From an uncultured Methylophilaceae bacterium (GTDB lineage Bacteria; Pseudomonadota; Gammaproteobacteria; Burkholderiales; Methylophilaceae), in the NCBI GenBank assembly GCA_903834185.1, contig CAILHX010000037.1, positions 1 to 64,000 on the forward strand: a stretch of 64,000 nt of DNA. Direction: 5' to 3'. Under the pieces are notes generated by a model. The model was given only the letters and a program-made list of their open reading frames with translations. It was not told where the DNA came from and made no database searches. Of this stretch, positions 45,334 to 54,620 are shown in pieces (within the stretch, counting starts at the first letter, position 1; each line of letters begins with the position of its first letter). The position numbers and the translations under genes were made by a program.

Positions 45334-47850
45334 ATGAGCTATAAATTCCCCAAGAGCCTGTCTCATGACCAAGCAGCAGCCCTGTTGCTCGCTGAAGGGC
45401 CTAATGAACTCAGTGCGGACCAACGACGCACATTCCTAAGACTGCTCCTGGAAGTTGCCCGTGAACCCATGTTCCTACTACTTTTGGGGGCTGGGGCTAT
45501 CTATTTCGCTATGGGAGATGCCCATGAAGCCATGATCCTTTTGGGGTTCGTGGTAATCATCATGGGGGTAACAATTCTTCAGGAACGCCGCACTGAAAAT
45601 GCCCTGAAGGCTTTACGTGACCTTTCCAATCCTCGGGCTCTAGCGATCAGAGATGGCGTGCCAGTACGTATCGCAGGTCGTGAGGTGGTACGAGAGGATG
45701 TTTTGATTCTATCTGAGGGCGATCGCGTTCCGGCTGATGGCGTAATAATAGAAGCACATGAACTTGCCGTTGATGAGTCTATGCTCACAGGCGAGTCCGA
45801 GACTGTAGCAAAGTTTGCTGATAATTCAGACGTTTTTGCCGGTACTCTGGTTGTTAGAGGACAAGGCTTGATGCAGGTGACTGCTATCGGCAGCCATACC
45901 AAATTAGGCCATATAGGCAAATCTCTGCACGACATTGCCACGGAGTCCTCACCGCTAGGTGAGGAAATAAGCCGCTTTACACGACGTCTTGCTTTAATCG
46001 GGGTAGGGTTATGTTTTTTCCTGGCGGCTCTGTACTGGACTTTACGGGGCGGCTGGCTCAAAGGTTTGCTCTCCGGCATTACCCTGGCAATGGGGATACT
46101 GCCACAGGAATTCCCCGTCATCATGATTGTATTCTTTGCTTTAGGTGCACGACGCATCGCAAATCAGCGGGTGCTGACAAGGCGACTCAATGCAATCGAA
46201 ACCTTGGGGGAAACTACCGTTCTGTGCGTGGACAAGACAGGAACGTTAACGCAAAACCGGATGTCTTTATCCAGCCTGTGGATTCCGGATCATGTTCTCG
46301 AAACTAAAGTTATTTCCGGGGGTGATTTGCCAGAGGCATATCACGAACTGCTTGAATATGCTGTTCTGGCAAGCGAAATTGATCCCCACGACCCAATGGA
46401 ACTGGCTTTTCATCAATTTTCCCAGGAATACCTGTTCAACACTGAACACTTGCACCCCGACTGGTCATTAGCAAGCGAATATGAGTTAACTCCGGAACTC
46501 CTCGCCATGTCTCATCTATGGCGCAACGATACAGGCAAAACAGATGTCGTCGCCACCAAGGGAGCACCAGAGGCTATTGTGGATTTATGTCATCTGCCAC
46601 AGCAGGAATTGATGAAGGTGATGATACAGGCTGAGCTGATGGCAGATCGCGGTCTGCGCGTGTTGGGTGTAGCAAAAGCGAAGCATGCGGTGCATCAGGA
46701 CTGGCCCGCGATTCAGCACGATTTCGACTTTGAATTCATTGGTCTGGTTGGGCTCGCTGATCCTCTCCGTCCGGAGGTACATGGATCCATCGCTGAATGC
46801 CACCGTGCGGGTATACGTGTTGTGATGATCACCGGTGATTATCCTAGAACCGCCTGTGCAATCGCAACGGATGCCGGTATAGACGGCAATCAGGTATTAA
46901 CAGGCGCTGATCTGACGCAGATGGATCCGGCTGCTTTGGCAAAACGGATCGCTTCGGTCAATGTATTTGCCCGAGTGACACCGGATCAGAAACTCGCTAT
47001 TGTCGAGGCGTTAAAGGCTGATGGCGAAGTTGTCGCAATGACGGGAGACGGTGTAAACGACGCTCCAGCATTAAAAGCGGCTCATATTGGTATAGCCATG
47101 GGTAAGCGCGGTACTGATGTTGCCCGCGAAGCGGCTTCTCTGGTATTGCTTGATGATGACTTCGGTGCCATTGTTTCCGCAATCAGGTTGGGGCGGCGCA
47201 TCTTTGCAAATCTCAGGCAAGCATTTGTCTATACGCTTGCAGTCCATATTCCGATTATCGGCTTGTCCATACTTCCGGTGTTATTCGGATTGCCGTTGAT
47301 TCTGGCTCCGATCCATATTGCTTTCCTGGAACTCCTCATTGATCCGGCATGTTCAATTGTTTTTGAAGCCGAGGCAGGCAGCCCTCAATTAATGCTACAA
47401 CCGCCACGCTCGGCAAGGGAGCCGCTTATTTCAACTTCACATATCCTGTTAAGCCTTGCTCAGGGTGCTTTTGTCACATTTACTGCGATTTCGTTTTATG
47501 GATGGCTACTGTCTGGCGGCGTTGAAGTTGGTGTAGCACGGGCATTGGCATTTATTGTTTTAGTCACTGCCAACGTATTTCTGATCCTGGCCTGCCGCCC
47601 GTCAAAATCAGGATGGGCTACGATGTTCTCTGGTTTATCGAGAGTGGGGATATTGGTAATGATTTCATCAATACTAGGCTTGACTTTAGTCACAGGTCAC
47701 TTGTTGCTAATCCGGTCATTTTCCTTCAAGCAACCATCTCTTCTTTCATGGTTGCTGGCTTTCAGCATCGGAGCAAGTACGTTGTTTTTTATCGAGACTG
47801 GAAAGAAATTATACGTACGCATTGCAAAAGCAATCCCGGCTTGGGGTTGA
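45334..47850 (+). CDS. P-type cation-transporting ATPase (P2-like), ion unknown
   Basis: 838 residues. The N-terminal cation-ATPase domain has the usual LLLAEGPNELSAD. The actuator loop is VDESMLTGESE. Helix 4 reads GILPQEFPVIMIVFF, followed by the phosphorylated Asp in CVDKTGTLTQNRM. The nucleotide-binding domain has a KGAPEAIVDLC-type motif and the hinge is MTGDGVNDAPALKAA. About eight to ten membrane helices. Helix 4 has PQEFP instead of the calcium-pump PEGLP. Helix 6 has ELLIDPACSIVFEAE instead of NLVTDG-type sequence. The transported ion therefore cannot be inferred from the standard code. It stands alone. Confidence 0.9.
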   Translation: MSYKFPKSLSHDQAAALLLAEGPNELSADQRRTFLRLLLEVAREPMFLLLLGAGAIYFAMGDAHEAMILLGFVVIIMGVTILQERRTENALKALRDLSNPRALAIRDGVPVRIAGREVVREDVLILSEGDRVPADGVIIEAHELAVDESMLTGESETVAKFADNSDVFAGTLVVRGQGLMQVTAIGSHTKLGHIGKSLHDIATESSPLGEEISRFTRRLALIGVGLCFFLAALYWTLRGGWLKGLLSGITLAMGILPQEFPVIMIVFFALGARRIANQRVLTRRLNAIETLGETTVLCVDKTGTLTQNRMSLSSLWIPDHVLETKVISGGDLPEAYHELLEYAVLASEIDPHDPMELAFHQFSQEYLFNTEHLHPDWSLASEYELTPELLAMSHLWRNDTGKTDVVATKGAPEAIVDLCHLPQQELMKVMIQAELMADRGLRVLGVAKAKHAVHQDWPAIQHDFDFEFIGLVGLADPLRPEVHGSIAECHRAGIRVVMITGDYPRTACAIATDAGIDGNQVLTGADLTQMDPAALAKRIASVNVFARVTPDQKLAIVEALKADGEVVAMTGDGVNDAPALKAAHIGIAMGKRGTDVAREAASLVLLDDDFGAIVSAIRLGRRIFANLRQAFVYTLAVHIPIIGLSILPVLFGLPLILAPIHIAFLELLIDPACSIVFEAEAGSPQLMLQPPRSAREPLISTSHILLSLAQGAFVTFTAISFYGWLLSGGVEVGVARALAFIVLVTANVFLILACRPSKSGWATMFSGLSRVGILVMISSILGLTLVTGHLLLIRSFSFKQPSLLSWLLAFSIGASTLFFIETGKKLYVRIAKAIPAWG

Positions 47851-47919
47851 CCGCAGCCTGTCAGCCAGCATCAAATATCATCGTTAGTCGTGGCTACTTT
47901 AAGTTTGCAATTCGCAATA

Positions 47920-47933
47920 TGGCTAGCTAGCCA
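47920..47933. promoter_or_regulatory. Perfect 14-bp palindrome upstream of the addB-like gene
   Basis: TGGCTAGCTAGCCA, 16 bases before the start codon at 47949. GTGGCTA at 47890-47896 can also pair with TAGCCAC at 47928-47934. It may be a regulator site or RNA structure that affects translation. No direct evidence. Confidence 0.3.
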
Positions 47934-47948
47934 CTACAATAGCTTCCC

Positions 47949-50630
47949 ATGATGGAAGCATCTCCTGAACTAATCCTTTGCTCTACTGCGCGCCTGGCGC
48001 GTAGCCTGAAAAGTGCGCATGCGCGCGCGCAGCGATTGGCTGGCCTCAAGATATGGCAGCCTTTGCAGGCACTGACGCTGACGCAATGGCTGGGGAGCAT
48101 GACGCAGCGTACCATGCTTTCCGGTGCGGTACCTGCGCAAGATATTCCACACTTGACCCTGAACGGCATGACCGAGCGCCTGTTGTGGGAGCAGGTGATC
48201 ACCAAGGCCACATCAGGCCAGCAGCAGTTGTTCGATATTAGCGGCGTGGCGCAATCGGCGATGGATGCGAATGCGTTGATGCAGGCATGGGGAGTGCGCT
48301 TTCCCGATGAATTGCATACCGACGAAACACGTCAGTTCCTGGGCTGGCGCGCAGCTTTCCGCGCGTTGTGCCAGCAATATGATGCGCTGGAAGAAACGCG
48401 CATGCTGGAGTTGCAGATCACCCTGGTGCAACACGCTCAACTGCCGCCGCAAATTCATCTGGCTGGATTCGACCGCATCAGCCCGCAGGAGCAAACGCTG
48501 TTCGACGCTTTGGCACAGCGCAGCAAGTTGCAGTATTGGCAATCAGGTCTGGAAACTCCGGCGTTCGCAGTGCAGAAGGAGTTCGACGAAGCCGAGGCGG
48601 AGTGCCGCGCGGCAGTGCACTGGGCGCAACAAAAGCTGAATGCCGACCCGACTGCAAAGCTGGCGATCGTGGTGCCGGAACTGGCGAATCTGAGGCCGAC
48701 CTTGCAAGCGATGCTGGATGACGTGCTGCACCCGGAAAGCCTACATCCGGCGCATGCGGAAATACCGCGCGTTTATGATTTCTCGCTGGGGCAGCCGTTG
48801 GCGGAAACGCCTGTCATTGCAACCGCGTTGGCGCTATTAAGACTGTCATGCAGTCAGCGCATCACGCAACAGGAAACAGGCGTGTTGCTGCGTGATGTGT
48901 ACTGGTCGGCAGGTATCGCCGAGGCGGATGCCAGAGCCAGAGTGGATGCGGCGCTACGCGGCAAGCTGCCTGCCACCATCACCCTCGATCAAGTATTAAG
49001 ACAGGCAAGGCGTGCGCAGATGAAGGGCTTTGGTGCCGCAAAGCTGGTGCTGCATCTGGAGGTATTGCAGCAGAGAGCCGTCACCGGCAGGCAAACGGCG
49101 CCTGGCTGGGTCTCGACTTTTACCCAGTTGCTGGATGCCGTGCACTGGCCGGGAGAGCGTGCGCTTTCCAGTTTTGAGCATCAGGCAGCAAAAGCCTGGG
49201 ACGAGGTGCTGCAATCGTTCGCAGGGCTTGAGGCGATGCTAGGCAAGATGAGTAGCGGCGAAGCCCTGCGGCATCTATCCCGATTAACGCGCGACCGTAT
49301 CTTCCAGCCGGAAGCGACGGCTGAGACGCAGATACAGATCATGGGTATGCTGGAAGCCACCAGTGTGGCTGCGCTCTGGGTGATGGGCATGAACGACCAT
49401 ATCTGGCCGCCGCCGGCAAGCCCCAATCCGCTACTGCCGGCCGAGGTACAACGCAAGGCCGGTGCGCCAAATTCATGCAGTCAGGTGCAGGCGGAGTTTG
49501 CGTTCACTATCCATCAACGACTATTACGCTCTGCGCCTGAGGTGATTTTCTCCTGGGCGCGACGCGACGGCGAACGTGAATTGCGCAAAAGTCCGTTATT
49601 GAAAGATATCCCCGAGGCAGCAGAACAATTCGCACTGGCGCAGACACTTGCCGAACGACTCGCAGCACTATCCACCCGCCCCGAAACCATGCAATGGCTG
49701 CAAGACGCGCAAGCGCCTGCAGTGCAGGAAAACGAAAAAGTACGCGGCGGCGTAGCGCTATTCAAGGCGCAAGCGGTATGCCCGGCCTGGGGTTATTACC
49801 AATATCGCCTTGGTGCGCGTGAGTTGCAACAGCCCGTGGACGGGTTGGACAGCATGGCGCGCGGCAACCTGCTGCACACGGTGTTGCAGGCATTCTGGAG
49901 CGGGCGCGATTCTGCCTGGTTGATGCGTATGGATGAAGCCGCACAGCAGCAAGCGGTGCATGTTGCGGTAGAGGCAGGCCTGAAGCAATTCTCGCAACAA
50001 CTGGAAGAGCCGCTGCCTGCTCATTTCGCCGCACTGGAAAAACAGCGGCTGGCAGCACTGCTCAACGGCTGGTTGCTACTGGAACGCGCGCGGCCGCCAT
50101 TCACCGTGCAAGACTGCGAGCGCAAGGCAAAACTGGATATTAAAGGCATCAATGTAGAGCTGACCCTGGATCGCGTGGATGTCTTGCCCGACGCCAGCCT
50201 GGTGGTGATCGACTATAAAACCGGCTCGCAACTCAGCTCAAATAGCTGGGCAGAAGACCGCATCAGCGAACCGCAGTTGCCTATTTACGCCGCGCTGGTA
50301 CTGGTCAAAGGTGAAGTAGCGGCGGTGTGCTTTGCCAAGGTGCGGGCAGGCGAATACCAGTTCATCGGCATCGCCAACCATGCAGGCACACTACCGGGCG
50401 TGAAGGGGCTGGATGAGGCACGCAAAGTGTTCGATGCCGAGAAATTTCCCTTCTGGCACGACCTGCTACAGCACTGGCGCGACAGCCTGGAGGGCATCGC
50501 CGACGAGATCAAGGCGGGTGATGCCTCAGTGAGGTTTAAGGACGAAGACGATCTGGCGTATTGCGAAGTGAAGCCGCTGTTAAGGTTGCCGGAACGCAAG
50601 TTGCAGATGGAGCGGGGAGGCCATAAATGA
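47949..50630 (+). CDS. AddB-like DNA repair nuclease subunit (PD-(D/E)XK)
   Basis: 893 residues. The helicase-like N-terminus is degenerate, as in AddB. The C-terminal nuclease is clear: LDSMARGNLLHTVLQAFWSG with the conserved His, then VELTLDRVDVLPDASLVVID and YKTGSQ, giving the Asp...Asp-Tyr-Lys catalytic core. I recall this type annotated as probable DNA repair protein in betaproteobacteria. The iron-sulfur cysteines of Bacillus AddB are not apparent around the nuclease. It pairs with the overlapping addA-like gene (ATGA), and together they would process double-strand DNA ends. The start may be 47949 or 47952. Confidence 0.85.
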   Translation: MMEASPELILCSTARLARSLKSAHARAQRLAGLKIWQPLQALTLTQWLGSMTQRTMLSGAVPAQDIPHLTLNGMTERLLWEQVITKATSGQQQLFDISGVAQSAMDANALMQAWGVRFPDELHTDETRQFLGWRAAFRALCQQYDALEETRMLELQITLVQHAQLPPQIHLAGFDRISPQEQTLFDALAQRSKLQYWQSGLETPAFAVQKEFDEAEAECRAAVHWAQQKLNADPTAKLAIVVPELANLRPTLQAMLDDVLHPESLHPAHAEIPRVYDFSLGQPLAETPVIATALALLRLSCSQRITQQETGVLLRDVYWSAGIAEADARARVDAALRGKLPATITLDQVLRQARRAQMKGFGAAKLVLHLEVLQQRAVTGRQTAPGWVSTFTQLLDAVHWPGERALSSFEHQAAKAWDEVLQSFAGLEAMLGKMSSGEALRHLSRLTRDRIFQPEATAETQIQIMGMLEATSVAALWVMGMNDHIWPPPASPNPLLPAEVQRKAGAPNSCSQVQAEFAFTIHQRLLRSAPEVIFSWARRDGERELRKSPLLKDIPEAAEQFALAQTLAERLAALSTRPETMQWLQDAQAPAVQENEKVRGGVALFKAQAVCPAWGYYQYRLGARELQQPVDGLDSMARGNLLHTVLQAFWSGRDSAWLMRMDEAAQQQAVHVAVEAGLKQFSQQLEEPLPAHFAALEKQRLAALLNGWLLLERARPPFTVQDCERKAKLDIKGINVELTLDRVDVLPDASLVVIDYKTGSQLSSNSWAEDRISEPQLPIYAALVLVKGEVAAVCFAKVRAGEYQFIGIANHAGTLPGVKGLDEARKVFDAEKFPFWHDLLQHWRDSLEGIADEIKAGDASVRFKDEDDLAYCEVKPLLRLPERKLQMERGGHK

Positions 50631-53600
50631 CAGGGCAACAAGCCTTGCTGGAACAGGATGCCGCCAACCGCGAACGCGCGCTGGAGTTGCAGTCTTTCAT
50701 CGTCGAAGCGCCGGCGGGGGCAGGCAAGACCGAGTTGCTGACACAACGCTATTTGAAGTTGCTGGCGGTGGTGAACGAGCCGGAAGAGATCGTCGCCATC
50801 ACTTTTACCAACAAGGCCGCAGCCGAGATGCGCAGCCGCATTCTGGATAGTTTGCAGCGTGTGGCAAGTTCTGAAATTCCTGACGCACCACATAAAAAGA
50901 TCACTTACGACCTGGCACAAAAAGCGCTGGCGCGCTCGGCAGTGAACCACTGGAACCTGCTGGAACAGCCGGCACGGCTGCGCATCAATACCATAGATTC
51001 GCTATGCAGTTATCTGGCACGGCAAATGCCACTCCTGAGCCGCTTCGGCGGGCAACCCGGCGTGGTGGAAGATGCCACTGCATATGCCGAAGAAGCGGCG
51101 CGGCGCGCGTTGGTGACACTGGAAGATGAAGCTGGTGACGGAGTGGTGACAGAGGCGTTGCACTATCTGGATAACGATACGCTGCGGCTCACTGCACTGC
51201 TGGCGGACATGCTGCTGAAGCGCGACCAATGGCTGGCGGATGCAATACACATCCAGACTGAAGTCGCCACCACCTTGCAGGGCTTGATACAGCAGGATAT
51301 TGCGCATGCGTCGGCTTTATTGTTGCCGCAGATCCAGCAGCAGTTGATGCCGGTGGCACGCTTTGCCGCAGCTAACCTGAATTGCGACCACACCATTGCC
51401 ATGCTGGTGGATTGGGACACCGTCATCCCGGTCAAGCAGGAAGCGCTACCGTTGTGGCGTAGTGTGTGTGAATTATTGCTGACCAAAGAGGGCGAATTCC
51501 GCAAGGAAGGCGGTCTCAACATAAAGTTGGGCTTCCCTGCGACGGACGAGGGGCGCAAACATAAGGCGCTGCTGGTGGAAGTGATTGATGCCTTGCCTTC
51601 TCCTTCATCGCTGGCTCGCATACGCAGCTTGCCCGACCCGCAATCGGCAGATGAGCAGCGCATGGTGGCAGCACTGGCGCGCTTGTTGCAACTGGCCGTG
51701 GCGCATCTGATGGTGGTGTTCCAGGAAGCAGGCGAGGTGGATTTCGTAGAGGTCGCCACTCGTGCGCTGACGGCGCTGGAAGATGACGATGGCGCGACCG
51801 ATCTGGCACTGAAGCTGGATTACCGCATACAGCATTTGCTGGTGGATGAATTCCAGGATACCAGCCCGTCGCAAGTCGCATTGCTGGAAAAACTTACCGC
51901 AGGATGGCAGGCCGGTGATGGCCGCACCCTGTTCTGCGTGGGCGACCCCATGCAATCCATTTACCGCTTCCGCAAAGCGGACGTGGGCTTGTTCTTGCAG
52001 GCGTCGCGATTCGGAGTAGGCGACCTGCAGCTGACCCCGCTGCAACTGACTCGCAACAACCGCTCGTCTCCGGCAATCGTGGATTGGGTGAATACTGCAT
52101 TTGCGCAGGTATTCCCGCAGCAGGATGACGAAGCGCGCGGAGCTATACGCTACCGCCGATTCGCCGCGACCCGGGATGCCGAAATCAATGAAGGTGTACT
52201 GGTGCATCCCTTGGTGTTGAGCAACGATAGCCGTAGCGATGATATGAGTGCGGAAGAAGCGCGTTACCTGACGCAGTTGATCGCTACAGAACGCAAGCGG
52301 GAACCCAACGCCAGCATCGCCGTGCTGGTGCGTGCCAGAGCGCACCTGGAAACCCTGGTAGCGGAAATACGCAGCAACTACGCAGATTTGAGGTTTCAGG
52401 CGGTGGAGATCGAACAGCTCTCTGGCCGCCAGACGGTGCAGGATATCCACGCGCTGACTTGTGCGCTGTTTCATCGTGCAGACCGTGTGCACTGGCTGGC
52501 GATATTGCGCGCGCCTTGGTGCGGGTTGACGCTGGCAGATCTGCACGCTCTCGCGGCGGACGACCCCTACAGCAATATCTGGCAACTGATGCAGGACGAT
52601 GTGCGTGTGGCTAAACTCTCTGCCGATGGTCAGCAACGTTTGCAGCATGTACGCCAGATCATCGCTGAAGCTTATGCGCATCAAGGCAGGCAATCGATGC
52701 GGCGCTGGGTGGAATCGGTGTGGCTGAAACTGGGCGGTGCGGCCTGTCTGTGGGATGCAGGCGATGTGCGCGATGTGCAGGCATTTCTGGCTTTGCTGGA
52801 AAAAATGCAGAGTTTCGATGCCGTCCAGCTACAGAGCAAAATGGAAAAGCTCTATGCCGCGCCGGATGTGCAGGCGGACAGTAGTCTGCAATTCATGACC
52901 ATCCATAAATCCAAGGGGCTGGAATTCGATACGGTAATCCTGCCCGGACTGCACCGCACGCCCAGAAAAAAAGACAGCCCGCTGCTGTTGTGGGAAGACG
53001 TGGCGATAGACGGTGCGCCATCGCAACTGATCGCCGCGCCTTATGTCCCTAAACACAAGCGCGAAGACCTGCCCAATACCTACGATTACCTGCAAGGCTT
53101 GGAACAGGAACGCGATGCCAACGAAGTGAAGCGATTGTTGTATGTGGCGGCAACGCGCACCAAAAAACGCCTGCATCTGGTGGCAGCGATAAAGCCAGGC
53201 AGTAAGGACGAACTCAAAGCCCCCGCCAATACCTTGCTCAGTCTGCTGTGGGATTCCATAGGCAGTGAGTTTGAAAAGGCAGTGCCGTGCGCAGAAACTG
53301 TTGCTGTGGCAGACGACAGCAGCTTCATCCCCAGCCTCATCCGCTTGCCGCAACCGGCCGTACCTGCGCTATTGCAAAGCAGCAAAACCATGGTGACCGC
53401 AGACACGCAGGAAGAAAAGGCAGCGAATGACGATGTCACCAGCATAGAGGCAAGTTGCGGTACGCTGGCGCACTTGTATATGGAAATGTTTGCGCAGGAT
53501 GGCCTGGAGCAATGGAGCGCAGCACGGGTGCATGACTTACAGCCCGCCATGACGCGTTGGCTGGCAGAGCAGGGTCACGAGCAGAATATAGCTGCGGACG

Positions 53601-53938
53601 GGGCAAAACGTGTAGCGCAGGCGCTTGCCACCACACTGCAATCGGAACAGGGGCGCTGGGTGCTGGGGGCAAGGCAACAGGCGGTGAGCGAGTATGCGCT
53701 GATGGAAGCGGATGGCGACCGTACCAGTCTGCACATCATAGACCGCACTTTCATCGAGGACGGTGTGCGCTGGGTGATCGATTACAAATCGGCAAAACTG
53801 GGAGAAGCCGCGCTAAACCCGGCAGGACGTTACCGCCAGCAACTGGAGCGTTACTCCAGATTGTTCAAACAGGAAGGTCTACCTATACGCAAGGCGCTGT
53901 TCTTCATGAGTAGCGGGCAATTAGTTGAGCTTGATTAG
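50627..53938 (+). CDS. AddA-like UvrD-family helicase/nuclease
   Basis: 1103 residues. The superfamily 1 helicase motifs are complete: VEAPAGAGKTELLTQRYL (motif I), ITFTNKAAAEMR (Ia), LLVDEFQDTSPSQ (II), GDPMQSIYRFRKAD (III), LTRNNRSSPAIVDW (IV), MTIHKSKGLEFDTVILPGL (V) and LLYVAATRTKKRLHL (VI). A C-terminal PD-(D/E)XK nuclease is present, with IDRTFIEDGVRWVIDYKSAK. It overlaps the addB-like gene by 4 bp, so the pair forms a coupled two-nuclease complex in place of RecBCD (inference). It ends at a repeat that also borders dedA. Confidence 0.9.
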   Translation: MTGQQALLEQDAANRERALELQSFIVEAPAGAGKTELLTQRYLKLLAVVNEPEEIVAITFTNKAAAEMRSRILDSLQRVASSEIPDAPHKKITYDLAQKALARSAVNHWNLLEQPARLRINTIDSLCSYLARQMPLLSRFGGQPGVVEDATAYAEEAARRALVTLEDEAGDGVVTEALHYLDNDTLRLTALLADMLLKRDQWLADAIHIQTEVATTLQGLIQQDIAHASALLLPQIQQQLMPVARFAAANLNCDHTIAMLVDWDTVIPVKQEALPLWRSVCELLLTKEGEFRKEGGLNIKLGFPATDEGRKHKALLVEVIDALPSPSSLARIRSLPDPQSADEQRMVAALARLLQLAVAHLMVVFQEAGEVDFVEVATRALTALEDDDGATDLALKLDYRIQHLLVDEFQDTSPSQVALLEKLTAGWQAGDGRTLFCVGDPMQSIYRFRKADVGLFLQASRFGVGDLQLTPLQLTRNNRSSPAIVDWVNTAFAQVFPQQDDEARGAIRYRRFAATRDAEINEGVLVHPLVLSNDSRSDDMSAEEARYLTQLIATERKREPNASIAVLVRARAHLETLVAEIRSNYADLRFQAVEIEQLSGRQTVQDIHALTCALFHRADRVHWLAILRAPWCGLTLADLHALAADDPYSNIWQLMQDDVRVAKLSADGQQRLQHVRQIIAEAYAHQGRQSMRRWVESVWLKLGGAACLWDAGDVRDVQAFLALLEKMQSFDAVQLQSKMEKLYAAPDVQADSSLQFMTIHKSKGLEFDTVILPGLHRTPRKKDSPLLLWEDVAIDGAPSQLIAAPYVPKHKREDLPNTYDYLQGLEQERDANEVKRLLYVAATRTKKRLHLVAAIKPGSKDELKAPANTLLSLLWDSIGSEFEKAVPCAETVAVADDSSFIPSLIRLPQPAVPALLQSSKTMVTADTQEEKAANDDVTSIEASCGTLAHLYMEMFAQDGLEQWSAARVHDLQPAMTRWLAEQGHEQNIAADGAKRVAQALATTLQSEQGRWVLGARQQAVSEYALMEADGDRTSLHIIDRTFIEDGVRWVIDYKSAKLGEAALNPAGRYRQQLERYSRLFKQEGLPIRKALFFMSSGQLVELD

Positions 53939-54003
53939 ACGTAAGTCGTAAGTTGCAAGACGTAAGTTGAAAAGTTGTTAACTAATAACTTACGTCTTAC
54001 GAC
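53939..54003. repeat. Hairpin repeat between convergent addA-like and dedA genes
   Basis: The right arm 53987-54003 (AACTTACGTCTTACGAC) pairs with two left pieces, GACGTAAGTT (53959-53968) and GTCGTAAG (53945-53952), separated by six bases. GTCGTAAGTT at 53945-53954 is identical to 5160-5169, so this belongs to the same family as the repeat at 5136-5218. It may serve as a terminator for both genes. Confidence 0.65.
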
Positions 54004-54604
54004 TAAAGTGCCGTCTCACATACCACGCCGCGAATACCGCGAAGGCTGCTGCGATAACGTAATGGAATTGGTGGAAATAGACTTTCAGACCTTCCCAGTT
54101 CTGCCCTGCCTTCATGCCTGCGTATGCCAGCAACCAGCACCAGATGAAGGAGCCGGTGAAAGTGTAGATGATGAATTTGCTCATGTTCATGCGCGCCACG
54201 CCTGCCGGAAACGCAATGAAGGTTCGCACCACAGGTAGCAGACGGCCGATGAAGATGGTGATCTCGCCATGCCGCGTGAACCAGCGGTCGGCCAGTATCA
54301 GATCGTGATGCGAGATCAGCAGCCATTTTCCGTATTTCTCCACCAGCGGGCGACCACCAAAAGCACCCAGATAATATGCCGGGATGGAACCGACCACGCA
54401 GCCGATGGCTCCCGCCAGTGCTACATACAGCAGGCTCATTTCACCTTTGAAAACCAGAAAGCCGGAGAACGGCATGATGATCTCGGAGGGTAACGGGATG
54501 CAGGCTGACTCTATTGCCATCAGCAGCACAATGCCGCCGTAACCCATGGATGAGATGACGCCGATGATCCAGGTGGCGAGCAGGCCGATGAATTTTTCCA
54601 GCAT
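53990..54604 (-). CDS. DedA-family membrane protein
   Basis: 204 residues with about five hydrophobic segments. Family motifs are GYGGIVLLMAIESACIPLPS, then EIIMPFSGFL, the region GGRPLVEKYGKWL, and the conserved ADRWFTRHGEITIFIGRLLP plus VVRTFIAFPAG with the key arginines. DedA proteins are membrane transporters/flippases, with polyprenyl-phosphate or phosphatidylethanolamine recycling proposed (family knowledge). It lies 16 bp downstream of mfd on the same strand. Confidence 0.92.
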   Translation of the reverse strand: MLEKFIGLLATWIIGVISSMGYGGIVLLMAIESACIPLPSEIIMPFSGFLVFKGEMSLLYVALAGAIGCVVGSIPAYYLGAFGGRPLVEKYGKWLLISHHDLILADRWFTRHGEITIFIGRLLPVVRTFIAFPAGVARMNMSKFIIYTFTGSFIWCWLLAYAGMKAGQNWEGLKVYFHQFHYVIAAAFAVFAAWYVRRHFSRKT

Positions 54605-54620
54605 TATGCAAACCCTTTCA

